In this document: piece after piece, positions 9,716 to 17,903 of the stretch
Numbering within the stretch: the first letter of the stretch is position 1
Layout: each line of letters starts with the position of its first letter
DNA from: an uncultured Lachnospiraceae bacterium
GTDB lineage: Bacteria > Bacillota > Clostridia > Lachnospirales > Lachnospiraceae
Direction of reading: 5' to 3'
Length of the DNA: 64,000 bases
NCBI GenBank assembly: GCA_947566705.1
Contig: CANOLA010000006.1
Span: 1-64,000 of the forward strand
Translations under genes and position numbers: made by a program
The notes under the pieces: generated by a model
The model's input: the letters and a program-made list of their open reading frames with translations, nothing else
The model's database searches: none
Told to the model about the DNA's origin: nothing

Positions 9716-10377
9716 CGGTATCCCACTCCCCAGACGGTTTCCACCATTGTTTCATCTGAATATTTCCCAAGCTTCTGCCGGATTCTTCTGATATGTTCCG
9801 TGATAATGCTGTCTTCCCCGTCCTTGTCAAATCCCCACAGACGCTCGTATATCATTTCTTTTGTAAATACCTGGTTCTTATGCCGGCTTAAAAATTCCAC
9901 AATTTCATATTCCGTCTTTGTCAGACGGACCACCTCACTGTCAAACATGACCTGTCTTGCCGAATAGGAAATTGTAAATCCTCCGGCAAATCCCACAGCT
10001 TCCGGCGCTTTTATCCTCTGCTGCCTCCGTAAATGCGCTGCCACCCGCTCTTTTAATTCCATCATGCCAAAGGGTTTTTCAATGTAATCATCACCCCCGC
10101 AGCGGAATCCCCTTACCTTGTCCTCTTCCTCAATCCTTGCCGTCAGAAACAAAATCGGACAGTTCACAAATTCCCGGATACGTTCACAGACTTCGTATCC
10201 GTCCATATCCGGCATATTGACGTCCAGCAGAATAATGTCGCAGCCCCTGGTCACTTTATCCATCGCTTCCGTTCCGTTTTTCGCCGTATATACCACATAT
10301 CCTTCCAGCGTAAAATATGCTTTGAGCATTTCCCGGATTTCCTTTTCATCATCCACAATTAAAACTGATGCACCCAT
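9703..10377 (-). CDS. OmpR-family response regulator
   Basis: The receiver domain has VDDE at the N-terminus, phospho-acceptor D52 in ILLDVNMPDMDGY and a conserved K (YIEKPFG). A winged-helix DNA-binding domain with RLTKTEYEIVEFLSRH and GVGYRW follows. The start MGASVLIVDDE is chosen because AAGGAG lies six bases upstream; an ATG 21 bases earlier has no such site. It is the first gene of the five-gene exporter operon. Confidence 0.9.
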   Translation of the reverse strand: MGASVLIVDDEKEIREMLKAYFTLEGYVVYTAKNGTEAMDKVTRGCDIILLDVNMPDMDGYEVCERIREFVNCPILFLTARIEEEDKVRGFRCGGDDYIEKPFGMMELKERVAAHLRRQQRIKAPEAVGFAGGFTISYSARQVMFDSEVVRLTKTEYEIVEFLSRHKNQVFTKEMIYERLWGFDKDGEDSIITEHIRRIRQKLGKYSDETMVETVWGVGYRWIG

Positions 10378-10399
10378 GGCAGTTCTCCTTAATTCCATA

Positions 10400-10469
10400 A
10401 ATAAGCGTTCTTTGCATTATTTTTATTCTACCATATAATTCTCTATTTTTTCCCTACGGAATAAGCGTT
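10400..10469. promoter_or_regulatory. Two direct repeats AATAAGCGTT upstream of the regulator
   Basis: AATAAGCGTT occurs at 10400-10409 and again at 10460-10469, exactly 60 bases apart. The distal copy sits in an inverted repeat, GGAATAA-gcgt-TTATTCC (10458-10475). Regular spacing ahead of the response-regulator gene suggests binding sites for that regulator (autoregulation). No strong -35/-10 pair was found between them. Confidence 0.4.
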
Positions 10470-10494
10470 TATTCCCTGACAGGATATAAAAATA

Positions 10495-10516
10495 AAGCGG
10501 AGCCGCAGCTCCGCTT
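10495..10516 (-). terminator. Intrinsic terminator of the CAP-domain gene
   Basis: A perfect 9-bp stem (AAGCGGAGC/GCTCCGCTT) with a four-base loop is followed on the minus strand by a T-rich tract. It lies 37 bases past the stop of the CAP-domain gene and separates it from the response regulator operon. Confidence 0.85.
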
Positions 10517-10552
10517 ATGTATTGTCATGTTCCAGATTATTTAATTCTATAA

Positions 10553-12532
10553 TTATTTACTTCCATCTGTGATACTGCCATCTGGATGGAGAACGGCGTA
10601 AAACTCAATCTCCCGTATCTCCGCTCCAAGCTTCACAGAAAGCACGCCCTTCACCCAGCCGTTCTTTCCGTCCTTCGCGGACATAGTAGAAAAGAGCGGG
10701 TCGTTCAGCCATTCAACGCTGGAACCGTTTTTCACCGCATTCTTCGCCACCTCGAGAAGGTCTTTCTTCTTCAGGTCATCCTTCGATTTTGCGGAGGCAA
10801 TGCGTGCTTTAAACGCCTGCCTGATTGCCTTTACATCCTCATCAATTTTTTTAGCCTCCCCCGCATCGCTGGCTCCCGTCGCAGGAATCTTGTATACGAC
10901 CGACTGTCCGGGTGAGGTATAATTTTTTGCAAGGTCGATAAATGCCACTGTGGCAAAAATCGAACCATCTTTCTTCACCGTAGCATTGGTCTTGCTGAAA
11001 TGAAGTATGGTAAACGCATACCCGCTGTTTGCCGGAAGGTATGACGTCAAAGCCTTTAGAAGAGACTCCTCCGTGGTATCATTGGTCACAGTAATCCCTT
11101 TTCCACTCTTAGAGATGAAATCTGACAGCTTCTTATAAGTAATCTCTCCGCTCAGGTCCAGATCCGTAGACGTATCGGACGGCTTGTTTGTCGAAGTGCT
11201 GCCCAGCTTAAAAAACTCCACGCTGTACTTTATGACCGCCGGACTGCCGCCTTTCGTGATACCGGAAATCTCCACATCATATTTATCGCCGTTTCCGACT
11301 GTGCCGGTCGGCTGGAATATGAGAACCGGATCCCCAAAGTCTGTGTTAATTCTGGTCTTGCACTCCTGCGTCCTTCCGGCAGCGTTCGTCACCTTTACCC
11401 TGACGTCGGAGCTTTTGACACTGAATCGCTTTCCATTGAAGCGGACAGACCATTCATCATCCTTAGTAATCAGATTCGTCGGATGATAGCCCGCAGCAGG
11501 CCACGGAATCGCATCCCAGTTACTTGTGCCGCTTCCCGTACCATATTTGTTCGTATTGTGTACCCACATATCAGAATAGGTATAGGTTTTTCCGATGGCA
11601 ACGCCAAAACCTGTTCCCTTCATGACCGGGTCAAGGCACCAAATCCGATGTCCAAGCGATGAGACGCCCGAATCGGAGAGCCATGAACGAACGGACCAGC
11701 TTAAAAACTCCTTCGTATCCCCCGTCGCATCGGCGTTGGCGGTGATGTATCTGGCGAGGTTGCTGCTCGAAGTCGCCTCATAACCCTTAGCGTAAAAGCT
11801 CTGATCCATGTCGGACGGCTTTGCAGGTTTATGCTCCATCTTGTTAATGTGCGCCATCAAAACCGCACCATACTGAGTCTTTTCGTTTAGCGTACTATCC
11901 AAGGACACATCTGAGTTCAGTCCTGCCACATAACGGCTAAAATTCAACATATTGACGCCGTCCGTCAGGACCTCGCTTTTTACCGTTCCCGTTTTGAAAG
12001 GTGCACTGACTACCTTCGGTTCCTCGATGAAAAGATTTTTATCGCTGTTCACAGGCTTCAGAGCTGTCCACTTGGCGTTAATCTCCTCCTTTGTGTGACC
12101 CGTGCCAAGATTTAAAATCGTCTTCCCGAGTGTCGGGAATGTGTAGGTTACTGTGATTTTTTTTGCACTGTTCCGCTTGACGGAGGCCTTTTTGCCGTTT
12201 ACCGTAGCGCTGATTTTACCGGTGCCAAATTTTGCCGCCTTGCCGGATTTGATCTGCAGGGTAATTGTCACTTTATATTTCACATTGCCTTTTGCCTTGC
12301 CGCTGTTCGTGCTTCCCTTCCATTTGACGGCAGCGACCTTTACACTGCTGTTCGACACCTTTGCACTGGTGGGAAGAGACGCCCCCTCCTTCGGCGTGCT
12401 CATGGTGACGGCAACCTTTTTAACCATGGTTGCAGCAGGCACCGTAGTTGGCAGAACCGTGACGATTAATGCAAAGACCAGCAGCAGGCTGAGCCAGTGC
12501 CGTCTTATCGTCCTCTTTTTCTTTCGCTCCAT
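10553..12532 (-). CDS. Secreted CAP-domain (SCP-like) protein
   Basis: This 659-residue protein has a charged N-terminus, a hydrophobic core and a likely signal peptidase site near residue 34 (TTVPAATM). A lysine- and serine-rich immunoglobulin-like region (about 35-140) follows. Residues about 190-345 read like a CAP/SCP domain: VNMLNFSRYVAGL, a run through MAHINKMEHKP, and GHRIWCLDPVMKGTGFGVA. The C-terminal third is beta-rich and repeat-like. Bacterial CAP proteins are secreted and of varied, mostly unknown function. A terminator follows, and no partner gene shares the transcript. Confidence 0.7.
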   Translation of the reverse strand: MERKKKRTIRRHWLSLLLVFALIVTVLPTTVPAATMVKKVAVTMSTPKEGASLPTSAKVSNSSVKVAAVKWKGSTNSGKAKGNVKYKVTITLQIKSGKAAKFGTGKISATVNGKKASVKRNSAKKITVTYTFPTLGKTILNLGTGHTKEEINAKWTALKPVNSDKNLFIEEPKVVSAPFKTGTVKSEVLTDGVNMLNFSRYVAGLNSDVSLDSTLNEKTQYGAVLMAHINKMEHKPAKPSDMDQSFYAKGYEATSSSNLARYITANADATGDTKEFLSWSVRSWLSDSGVSSLGHRIWCLDPVMKGTGFGVAIGKTYTYSDMWVHNTNKYGTGSGTSNWDAIPWPAAGYHPTNLITKDDEWSVRFNGKRFSVKSSDVRVKVTNAAGRTQECKTRINTDFGDPVLIFQPTGTVGNGDKYDVEISGITKGGSPAVIKYSVEFFKLGSTSTNKPSDTSTDLDLSGEITYKKLSDFISKSGKGITVTNDTTEESLLKALTSYLPANSGYAFTILHFSKTNATVKKDGSIFATVAFIDLAKNYTSPGQSVVYKIPATGASDAGEAKKIDEDVKAIRQAFKARIASAKSKDDLKKKDLLEVAKNAVKNGSSVEWLNDPLFSTMSAKDGKNGWVKGVLSVKLGAEIREIEFYAVLHPDGSITDGSK

Positions 12533-12650
12533 AGCTTATGTCCTCCTGTCTGTAATCCTTGTTCTTCAGATTATTTTATTATAGCAGTTTTCCCCTCTGG
12601 ATTCCGGAAATGGTGCGAATAGTAAATATAGAGCGCGAATGGCAGGCGGT

Positions 12651-13988
12651 TCATAAAAACCGCCTCGATGGCTTCATAAACAGCGTTACCACCAGAATAA
12701 CCACCGCCGTTATGCCCAGACTGAGCGGATACACCTGCATGACTGTCGTAAAGGACGGCATCTGCCGAAACACTGTGAAAATCCATGTAAGCCGCACGCC
12801 GCAGATTCCTATGACCGAACAGGCCGCCGGAATAAAAGATACGCCAAAGCCTCTCAGATAACCCGACAGCACCTCCTGGGCAAAACTGAACAGATAGGCA
12901 AAGAAAATATATTCCAGCCGAATCCGTCCCATTGCAATCACTTCCGGGTCTGAGTTAAAAATGCCAAGCAGCGGCCGTGCAAACAGCAGAATCAGCACGC
13001 TGACCGCCGCCGTACTCACCAGACTTTGCAACAGGCAGAGCTTTAGCGATTTTTTGCAGCGGTCGCCCTTCCCCGCTCCGTAATTCTGTCCGACAAATGT
13101 AGTGCATGCCTGCCCGAAAGAATTCATGATGTAATAAGAGAAAATTTCCAGATTAAAAGCCGCGGAAGACGCTGCCATCACTGTCGTTCCGAGGCTGTTG
13201 ACCGCCGACTGGATAATAATATTCGCAAAGGAGAAAATCATTCCCTGTACGCCTGCCGGAATTCCGATTTTAAGAATCTGTCCCAGCACATCTCCATGCA
13301 CCCGCAGTTTCCGGGGGTGAATCTTAATCGCCAGCTTAGTCTTCATCAGTGCCGCAAACAGGATTGCCGAACTGACAAGGTTGGAAATCACCGTCGCCGT
13401 TGCAACGCCATCCACATCCATTCCCAGCCCCAGAACAAAGAGCAGATTGAGCACAACATTTAAAACGCCTGAAACAATCAGGGCAAAAAGCGGCGTTTTG
13501 GTATTCCCGCAGCTTCTAAAAATTGCCGATTCAAAATTATAAAGAAGGATTACCGGCATCCCGGCCAGATAAATCCGTAAATACTTGATTGCCAGCGGAT
13601 ATACCTCTCCCGGAACCTCTAACATTTTTACGACCTCAGGAGCCAGAACTTCCCCTAACACCGCAAGAAACACTCCTCCGAGCAGTGCCACGACCACTGA
13701 TGTATGTACTGCCTTTGAAATATTTTCATTGTCTTTCTGACCGATGGACCTGGCAATAATAACATTGCTTCCAAGCGAAATTCCGACAAAAAGGTTGACC
13801 AGAAGTCCGATGACAGGCGCATTGCTTCCCACCGCCGCCATAGCCTCCTTGCCGGAAAAATTACCAACCACTGCCAAATCCGCCGCATTAAACAACTGCT
13901 GTAAAACTCCGGTCACAGCAAGCGGTATCGCATACTTGATAATTTTATCTCCCAGCGAACCGTTTATCATATCCATACTTTTTTCCAT
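12651..13988 (-). CDS. MATE-family efflux transporter
   Basis: A 445-residue protein with about twelve membrane helices and the internal two-fold repeat of MATE exporters. Typical segments are IPLAVTGVLQQLFNAADLAVVG near the N-terminus (with the short spacing of MATE helix 1) and GIPAGVQGMIFSFANIIIQSAVN at the start of the second half. It exports drugs or metabolites using Na+ or H+. It stands alone, with an AGGAG-type site upstream. Substrate cannot be read. Confidence 0.88.
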   Translation of the reverse strand: MEKSMDMINGSLGDKIIKYAIPLAVTGVLQQLFNAADLAVVGNFSGKEAMAAVGSNAPVIGLLVNLFVGISLGSNVIIARSIGQKDNENISKAVHTSVVVALLGGVFLAVLGEVLAPEVVKMLEVPGEVYPLAIKYLRIYLAGMPVILLYNFESAIFRSCGNTKTPLFALIVSGVLNVVLNLLFVLGLGMDVDGVATATVISNLVSSAILFAALMKTKLAIKIHPRKLRVHGDVLGQILKIGIPAGVQGMIFSFANIIIQSAVNSLGTTVMAASSAAFNLEIFSYYIMNSFGQACTTFVGQNYGAGKGDRCKKSLKLCLLQSLVSTAAVSVLILLFARPLLGIFNSDPEVIAMGRIRLEYIFFAYLFSFAQEVLSGYLRGFGVSFIPAACSVIGICGVRLTWIFTVFRQMPSFTTVMQVYPLSLGITAVVILVVTLFMKPSRRFL

Positions 13989-14122
13989 GTGAACTCCTTC
14001 TTTCCCACTTCCATCGTATAATCGTTTTAAACAGGATATATTATATCACTGTGTGGTGCCTTAAAAAAGGGGGAAAATGTGATTTCATCTGCCGGATTGC
14101 CCTGGCGGCATGGTCTTCATCA

Positions 14123-14159
14123 GTCAAATACCCCACAGCAGAGCTGCGGGGTATTCGAC
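14123..14159 (-). repeat. Long RNA hairpin / REP-like element
   Basis: A 16-pair stem (arms 14123-14138 and 14144-14159, cores AATACCCC/GGGGTATT) encloses a five-base loop. The two mismatches seen on the plus strand become G-U pairs on the minus strand, so the structure is perfect only as minus-strand RNA. It lies downstream of the aldo/keto reductase gene and could end its transcript, but no T-tract follows. The surrounding 13989-14232 gap is GC-rich, has further short palindromes and contains no gene; it resembles a dispersed palindromic repeat unit. Confidence 0.55.
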
Positions 14160-14232
14160 CCTCGCGGCAGTCGCCAAATATCCACGCCAGCGCGGCTACT
14201 TGGCTCGTTGCCCGCGGGAATAAACCTCCTGG

Positions 14233-15096
14233 TTAATGAACCTTCATTCCACAAAGCATCTTTACAAACGCCGGATCATCGTGGTTCACAATTTCGCTGT
14301 GCCCCAGATCCTTTGCGGCAATCTTTTCCATCTCCTCATCAGTGAGGGTAAAATCCCAAATGTCGATATTCTGCTCCATACGCTCCACATGAACGGACTT
14401 CGGTATGATGGACACACCACGCTGGGCATTCCAGCGGAGAGCCACCTGTGCTGCACTTTTGCCGTACTTCTTTCCGATTTCAGTCAGCTGTGGATCGGTG
14501 AATATTCCGTGTTTCCCCTCTGCAAGAGGTCCCCATGCCTGCGGGACAACACCGTAAGCCTTCATGTTCTCAAGGGCAGACGCCTGTACGAAGAACGGAT
14601 GCAGCTCTACCTGGTTGACTGCCGGAATCACGTCCACGTTCTCGCAAAGGTTCATAAGAACTGCCGGATAGAAGTTTGCCACGCCGATGGCCTTTACCAG
14701 ACCGTCCCTGCATGCCTTCTCAATTCCGCGGTACGCTGCAAAATAATCACCCATCGGCTGGTGCAGCAGAATCAGGTCAACATAGGACATGTCAAGCTTT
14801 GTCAGGGAAGCTTTGACAGCCTCGTAAGCTGTTTCTTCGCTCTTTGCATCCTGCACCCATACTTTTGTAGTAATAAAAAGCTCTTCCCTTGTAGTCAGTC
14901 CGTCTGCAATTGCCCTTTTTACGGCCTTTCCCACAGCTTCCTCATTCATGTAAGCTGCCGCCGTATCTAACAGACGGTAGCCTGTTTTAATCGCATCGTA
15001 AACGACCTGCTCGCACTGCGCGGCATCCGGAATCTGGAATACTCCAAATCCCTCAAGCGGCATTTTTGCTCCTGTGTTTAATGTAATAAATTCCAT
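14233..15096 (-). CDS. Aldo/keto reductase
   Basis: A 287-residue NADPH-dependent reductase. The catalytic tetrad is D44 and Y49 (LLDTAAAYMNE), K78 (ITTKVW) and H112 (LILLHQP). IPKSVHVERMEQNI is the cofactor-phosphate binding region. The start MEFITLNTG is chosen because GGAGGTAG lies five bases upstream; a longer reading frame lacks such a site. The ribosome binding site overlaps the stop of the upstream ferredoxin gene, so the two are co-translated, which hints that the ferredoxin/flavodoxin protein and this reductase act in one redox pathway. Confidence 0.88.
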   Translation of the reverse strand: MEFITLNTGAKMPLEGFGVFQIPDAAQCEQVVYDAIKTGYRLLDTAAAYMNEEAVGKAVKRAIADGLTTREELFITTKVWVQDAKSEETAYEAVKASLTKLDMSYVDLILLHQPMGDYFAAYRGIEKACRDGLVKAIGVANFYPAVLMNLCENVDVIPAVNQVELHPFFVQASALENMKAYGVVPQAWGPLAEGKHGIFTDPQLTEIGKKYGKSAAQVALRWNAQRGVSIIPKSVHVERMEQNIDIWDFTLTDEEMEKIAAKDLGHSEIVNHDDPAFVKMLCGMKVH

Positions 15097-15100
15097 AATT

Positions 15101-15880
15101 CTACCTCCACTGATTGTTTGCATCCACAATCTCGCAGATGCTGATGTTTTCATTCCGGTACCTGGCCTTCGGGTTCTTCTCCGGGATCCGCAACTGGATT
15201 GCCATCATCGGGCAGGCATGGATACAGGCCATGCAGGTCATGCACCCCTTGGGATTCCATACACTTTTTGCCCCGTCCATCCGAAAGCACTTCTTGGGAC
15301 ATACTTTCGTGCAGATTCCGCAGCCGATGCACTCATCTGTGATGCGGTAAATATTTTTGAATGCATCCTTTTGCATTTTTGCAATTCTGCCCAGGTATTC
15401 CTGGTGTGCCTCCCTGTCGGCAGCAGTCACCGGTGAGATAAACTTTACTCCGTTTCTGATATCCTCACGAATCCGGGCAATCTGAACATCCGCCTTTTTA
15501 TCTGTCCGCTTCTGCTCATCCATGTCAAAGCCGGGCAGAAAATTATCTGCCATCAGCACCACGTTGATATAGGCAGGATGGATCCCGAACCCTTCAAGCA
15601 TCCTCTGTGCCAGTTCCGCTGCTCCGCCATGGCGGCTGCCGTATGTCAGGATCAGATAAAAATAATCCGTCTCAAATTCTGCCTTTGAAAGGAACTTTCT
15701 GACCAGCTCCGGAACTTCATGCCCAAAAACCGGGCAGACAACGCCAATCTTATCCGCGGTGTATTTCTTTCCTTCCCCGTGGACTGCCTGCGCAATACTG
15801 ATTCTGTCATCATCCAGCTGCTTTGCTGCATACAGACTGTTCCCTGTGGCCGTAAAATAAAACAGCATGATTGAAAACAC
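15101..15880 (-). CDS. EFR1-type flavodoxin/ferredoxin fusion protein
   Basis: The N-terminal half is flavodoxin-like, with an FMN-phosphate loop FTATGNSLYAAK and a VFGHEVPELV segment. The C-terminal half has two 4Fe-4S motifs, CIGCGICTKVCP and CMTCMACIHACP. This fusion matches the EFR1 family of clostridial electron carriers. The GTG at 15880 has AGGA seven bases upstream; an ATG at 15868 (MLFYFTATGNS) would give the more usual family start but is too far from that site. It forms an operon with the aldo/keto reductase and diverges from the LysR gene. Confidence 0.82.
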   Translation of the reverse strand: MFSIMLFYFTATGNSLYAAKQLDDDRISIAQAVHGEGKKYTADKIGVVCPVFGHEVPELVRKFLSKAEFETDYFYLILTYGSRHGGAAELAQRMLEGFGIHPAYINVVLMADNFLPGFDMDEQKRTDKKADVQIARIREDIRNGVKFISPVTAADREAHQEYLGRIAKMQKDAFKNIYRITDECIGCGICTKVCPKKCFRMDGAKSVWNPKGCMTCMACIHACPMMAIQLRIPEKNPKARYRNENISICEIVDANNQWR

Positions 15881-15932
15881 CGTCCTTTCCTGCTATAATC
15901 TGTTTTGAGGTTTTCAGAAATCCGGAAATCAT
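15810..15932 (-). CDS. Possible 40-residue leader peptide
   Basis: An ATG at 15932 with an excellent GGAGG site five bases upstream opens a 40-codon frame (MISGFLKTSK...). It runs past, and out of frame with, the start of the EFR1 gene, ending in TGA at 15810. The site is stronger than the one for the EFR1 start, so the leader could control EFR1 translation by coupling. It is short and could be chance; no homologue is recognised. Confidence 0.3.
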   Translation of the reverse strand: MISGFLKTSKQIIAGKDGVFNHAVLFYGHREQSVCSKAAG

Positions 15933-15957
15933 GTTCACCTCCGTGTTTCTGTTTGTA

Positions 15958-15987
15958 ATTATAAGCATTCTCTTCTAAAAAATACAA
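15958..15987 (-). promoter_or_regulatory. Promoter of the EFR1/reductase operon
   Basis: On the minus strand TTGTAT and a perfect TATAAT are separated by 18 bases. The -35 is imperfect, as expected of a LysR-activated promoter, and the candidate operator sits just upstream. Confidence 0.6.
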
Positions 15988-15990
15988 TGC

Positions 15991-16005
15991 CAGTAGCGAA
16001 TACTG
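15991..16005. promoter_or_regulatory. Candidate LysR operator
   Basis: CAGTA-gcgaa-TACTG is a perfect 5-bp inverted repeat with a five-base spacer, lying between the LysR gene and the divergent operon and next to that operon's -35 box. Size, symmetry and place fit a LysR-type binding site. Confidence 0.55.
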
Positions 16006-16045
16006 CTATAAATTAAATTGATACTGAAAGGTAAAGATTGAACAT

Positions 16046-16885
16046 ATGATTGAACTCTACGAATTACGCCAGTTTGTGGCTTTTGCAGAAACCGGGACCC
16101 TGTCAGAAGCTGCAGAAATCCTGCATCTTTCACAGCCGGCGCTCAGCAGAAACATGAAAAAACTGGAGGAGGATTTAGGTCTCACCCTCTTTGAAAGAAA
16201 GAAAAACCGGCTCAAGCTGAATGAAAACGGGAACTATGTACTGGAAATGGCAAATAAACTTTTGGACGACGCTGACTCCCTTGCTGCCAAAGCGCGGGAT
16301 TTTGACCGGAGGAACCATACCATTACCCTTGGTATCTGCGCCCCTGCCCCTATATGGCGCCTTGCACCTTTAATTACGAATATTTTCCCCCATATGTCCC
16401 TGCAGACCGAGATGGAGCAGGATGCCAGACTTCTGACCGCCCTGGAGAATAACGTCTATCAGCTGGTAGTCACTCATGTAAAGCCGGACGGGGAACAGTA
16501 TTTCTGGAAGGAGTGCATGAAAGAAACCCTGATGTTTGCCCTTCCGAAAGGACACAGATATGCCAGAAGAAAGAGTCTGTCTTTTTCTGAAATGAACGGC
16601 GAAAATATGCTGCTGATGCCGGATATCGGTTTCTGGAATTTTGTCACGACGGACAGGATGCCGGATTCCCGTTTTTTGACCCAGAGCGACCGTTTCAGCT
16701 TTAATGAACTGCTGCTGGCCTCCTCACTGCCTGCTTTCACCTCCGACCTCGCGGAAAAGTATGCAGAAATTCCCTCCGGCCGGGTAAATGTCCCAATTTC
16801 AGATAAAGATTCATCCGTAACCTACTACCTTGTGTGCAAAGCGGAGAAGAAAAAGGGATTTTCGTCATTGTTTTCTGCATTATGA
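16046..16885 (+). CDS. LysR-family transcriptional regulator
   Basis: The N-terminal helix-turn-helix is classic LysR: ELRQFVAFAETGTLSEAAEI then LHLSQPALSRNMKKLEEDLG. The remainder is a co-inducer binding domain of about 190 residues, giving 279 in total (family usual near 300, so slightly short at the C-terminus). It diverges from the EFR1/aldo-keto reductase operon and by inference controls it. Confidence 0.88.
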   Translation: MIELYELRQFVAFAETGTLSEAAEILHLSQPALSRNMKKLEEDLGLTLFERKKNRLKLNENGNYVLEMANKLLDDADSLAAKARDFDRRNHTITLGICAPAPIWRLAPLITNIFPHMSLQTEMEQDARLLTALENNVYQLVVTHVKPDGEQYFWKECMKETLMFALPKGHRYARRKSLSFSEMNGENMLLMPDIGFWNFVTTDRMPDSRFLTQSDRFSFNELLLASSLPAFTSDLAEKYAEIPSGRVNVPISDKDSSVTYYLVCKAEKKKGFSSLFSAL

Positions 16886-16930
16886 CATATTCTCATAACC
16901 TGCCAGCTTTACAGCAATATCATTTTGCTA

Positions 16931-16966
16931 TTGACACCCGATATACTGTGTGGTACGATGTACTAC
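16931..16966 (+). promoter_or_regulatory. Promoter and operator of the PadR gene
   Basis: TTGACA (16931-16936) and TACGAT (16954-16959) are spaced by 17 bases. An inverted repeat GTGGTAC-gat-GTACTAC (16950-16966, one mismatch) covers the -10 box and the start point, where a bound PadR repressor would block transcription. Autorepression is typical of the family. Confidence 0.65.
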
Positions 16967-16982
16967 ATGGAGGTGAGATACA

Positions 16983-17315
16983 TTGAATATCGATGAATGG
17001 AAATCACAAATCAAACGGGGAACCCTGGAATACTCCATTTTACTGCTGATACAGGCGCACAGCAGCTACGGATATGAAATTATAGGCAGGCTGAATGAAT
17101 GGGATATTTTATCAGCAAAGGAAAGTACGGTATATCCCCTGCTGCGGCGGTTATTAAAAGAAGAATACTTAACCTCCTCATGGCAGGAAACAGCAGAAGG
17201 CTTACCGCCCAGAAAATATTACACCATTACAGACACCGGCAGAAAATACCTGGATGCTATGTCCGTGGAATGGGACAATTTAATTTCAGCAATACAAAAA
17301 ATAAAAGGAGAATAA
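16983..17315 (+). CDS. PadR-family transcriptional regulator
   Basis: A 110-residue winged-helix protein: LEYSILLLIQAHSSYGYEII, then STVYPLLRRLLKEEYL and the wing PPRKYYTITDTGRKYL are diagnostic of PadR. Translation starts at TTG, with GGAGGTGAG upstream. It is followed after four bases by a DUF1700-like membrane protein, the usual Firmicutes pairing in which PadR controls a membrane protein in response to envelope or drug signals. Confidence 0.9.
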   Translation: MNIDEWKSQIKRGTLEYSILLLIQAHSSYGYEIIGRLNEWDILSAKESTVYPLLRRLLKEEYLTSSWQETAEGLPPRKYYTITDTGRKYLDAMSVEWDNLISAIQKIKGE

Positions 17316-17319
17316 AACT

Positions 17320-17883
17320 ATGGATACGATTTTAAGCAGCTATCTTGACAAGACAGACAGATATTTAAAACCCATGCCTGCCTCAGAACGAAGCGATATC
17401 ATTCAGGAAATAAAAAGTGAGATTTCAGAACTGCAGATGACGGAAAACCTCTCCAGTGAACAGATTGTCACGCGTCTGGGAGACCCGAGGGAACTGGCGT
17501 CTGCATACCTTGGGGATGCCATTTCCAAAGGCAGCGGTTTTAGCTTTGGCAGATTTCTGACGGTTCTTGCATTTTACAGTGTCGTTGGGTTTTCCGGATT
17601 ATTTGTCATACCGGTGCTTGGAATCATAGCGCCCGTATTTATGGTCTGTGGAATTGTCTGTCCGCTTGCCGGACTCTTCAAGGCTGTTGTCGAACTGCTG
17701 AACCTTAACATTCCTTTTGCAGAGCACATTGTATTTGTATACGGCTCCTCAGAAGCCGGGCCTGTTATGACATTTTTTCTGGCCCTTTTCACCGGAATTT
17801 TCCTGTTTGCCGCCGGTTACGGGGCATGGAAGCTGCTGGTTTTCTATATCAAAGCAGTAAGCAGAACCCACCGTAAACTCTAG
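17320..17883 (+). CDS. DUF1700/HAAS-domain membrane protein
   Basis: This 187-residue protein has an N-terminal helical domain (MDTILSSYLDKTDRYLKPMP, then a run to LGDPRELASAYL, about 1-65) typical of DUF1700/HAAS proteins that pair with PadR regulators. Two or three membrane-segment groups follow (about 85-125 and 145-175). Function is unknown; the HAAS domain is proposed to link PadR regulators to membrane events. AAGGAG precedes the ATG. Confidence 0.8.
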   Translation: MDTILSSYLDKTDRYLKPMPASERSDIIQEIKSEISELQMTENLSSEQIVTRLGDPRELASAYLGDAISKGSGFSFGRFLTVLAFYSVVGFSGLFVIPVLGIIAPVFMVCGIVCPLAGLFKAVVELLNLNIPFAEHIVFVYGSSEAGPVMTFFLALFTGIFLFAAGYGAWKLLVFYIKAVSRTHRKL

Positions 17884-17892
17884 TGGGTTCTG
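17862..17892 (+). terminator. Hairpin at the end of the DUF1700 gene
   Basis: A perfect 10-bp stem (CAGAACCCAC/GTGGGTTCTG) encloses an 11-base loop; the TAG stop codon overlaps the loop and stem. A weak T-rich run follows. It probably terminates the PadR operon, and could also work for the convergent gene. Confidence 0.6.
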
Positions 17893-17903
17893 TCATTCAT
17901 TGT

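Noticed and set aside
5692..10377. Bce-type bacitracin module
   Set aside because: The kinase has a sizeable extracellular sensor and the permeases lack the ten-helix FtsX-like BceB plan, so only a general ABC-2 exporter call is made.
14236..14970. 244-residue plus-strand frame
   Set aside because: Antisense to the aldo/keto reductase, whose catalytic tetrad is clear.
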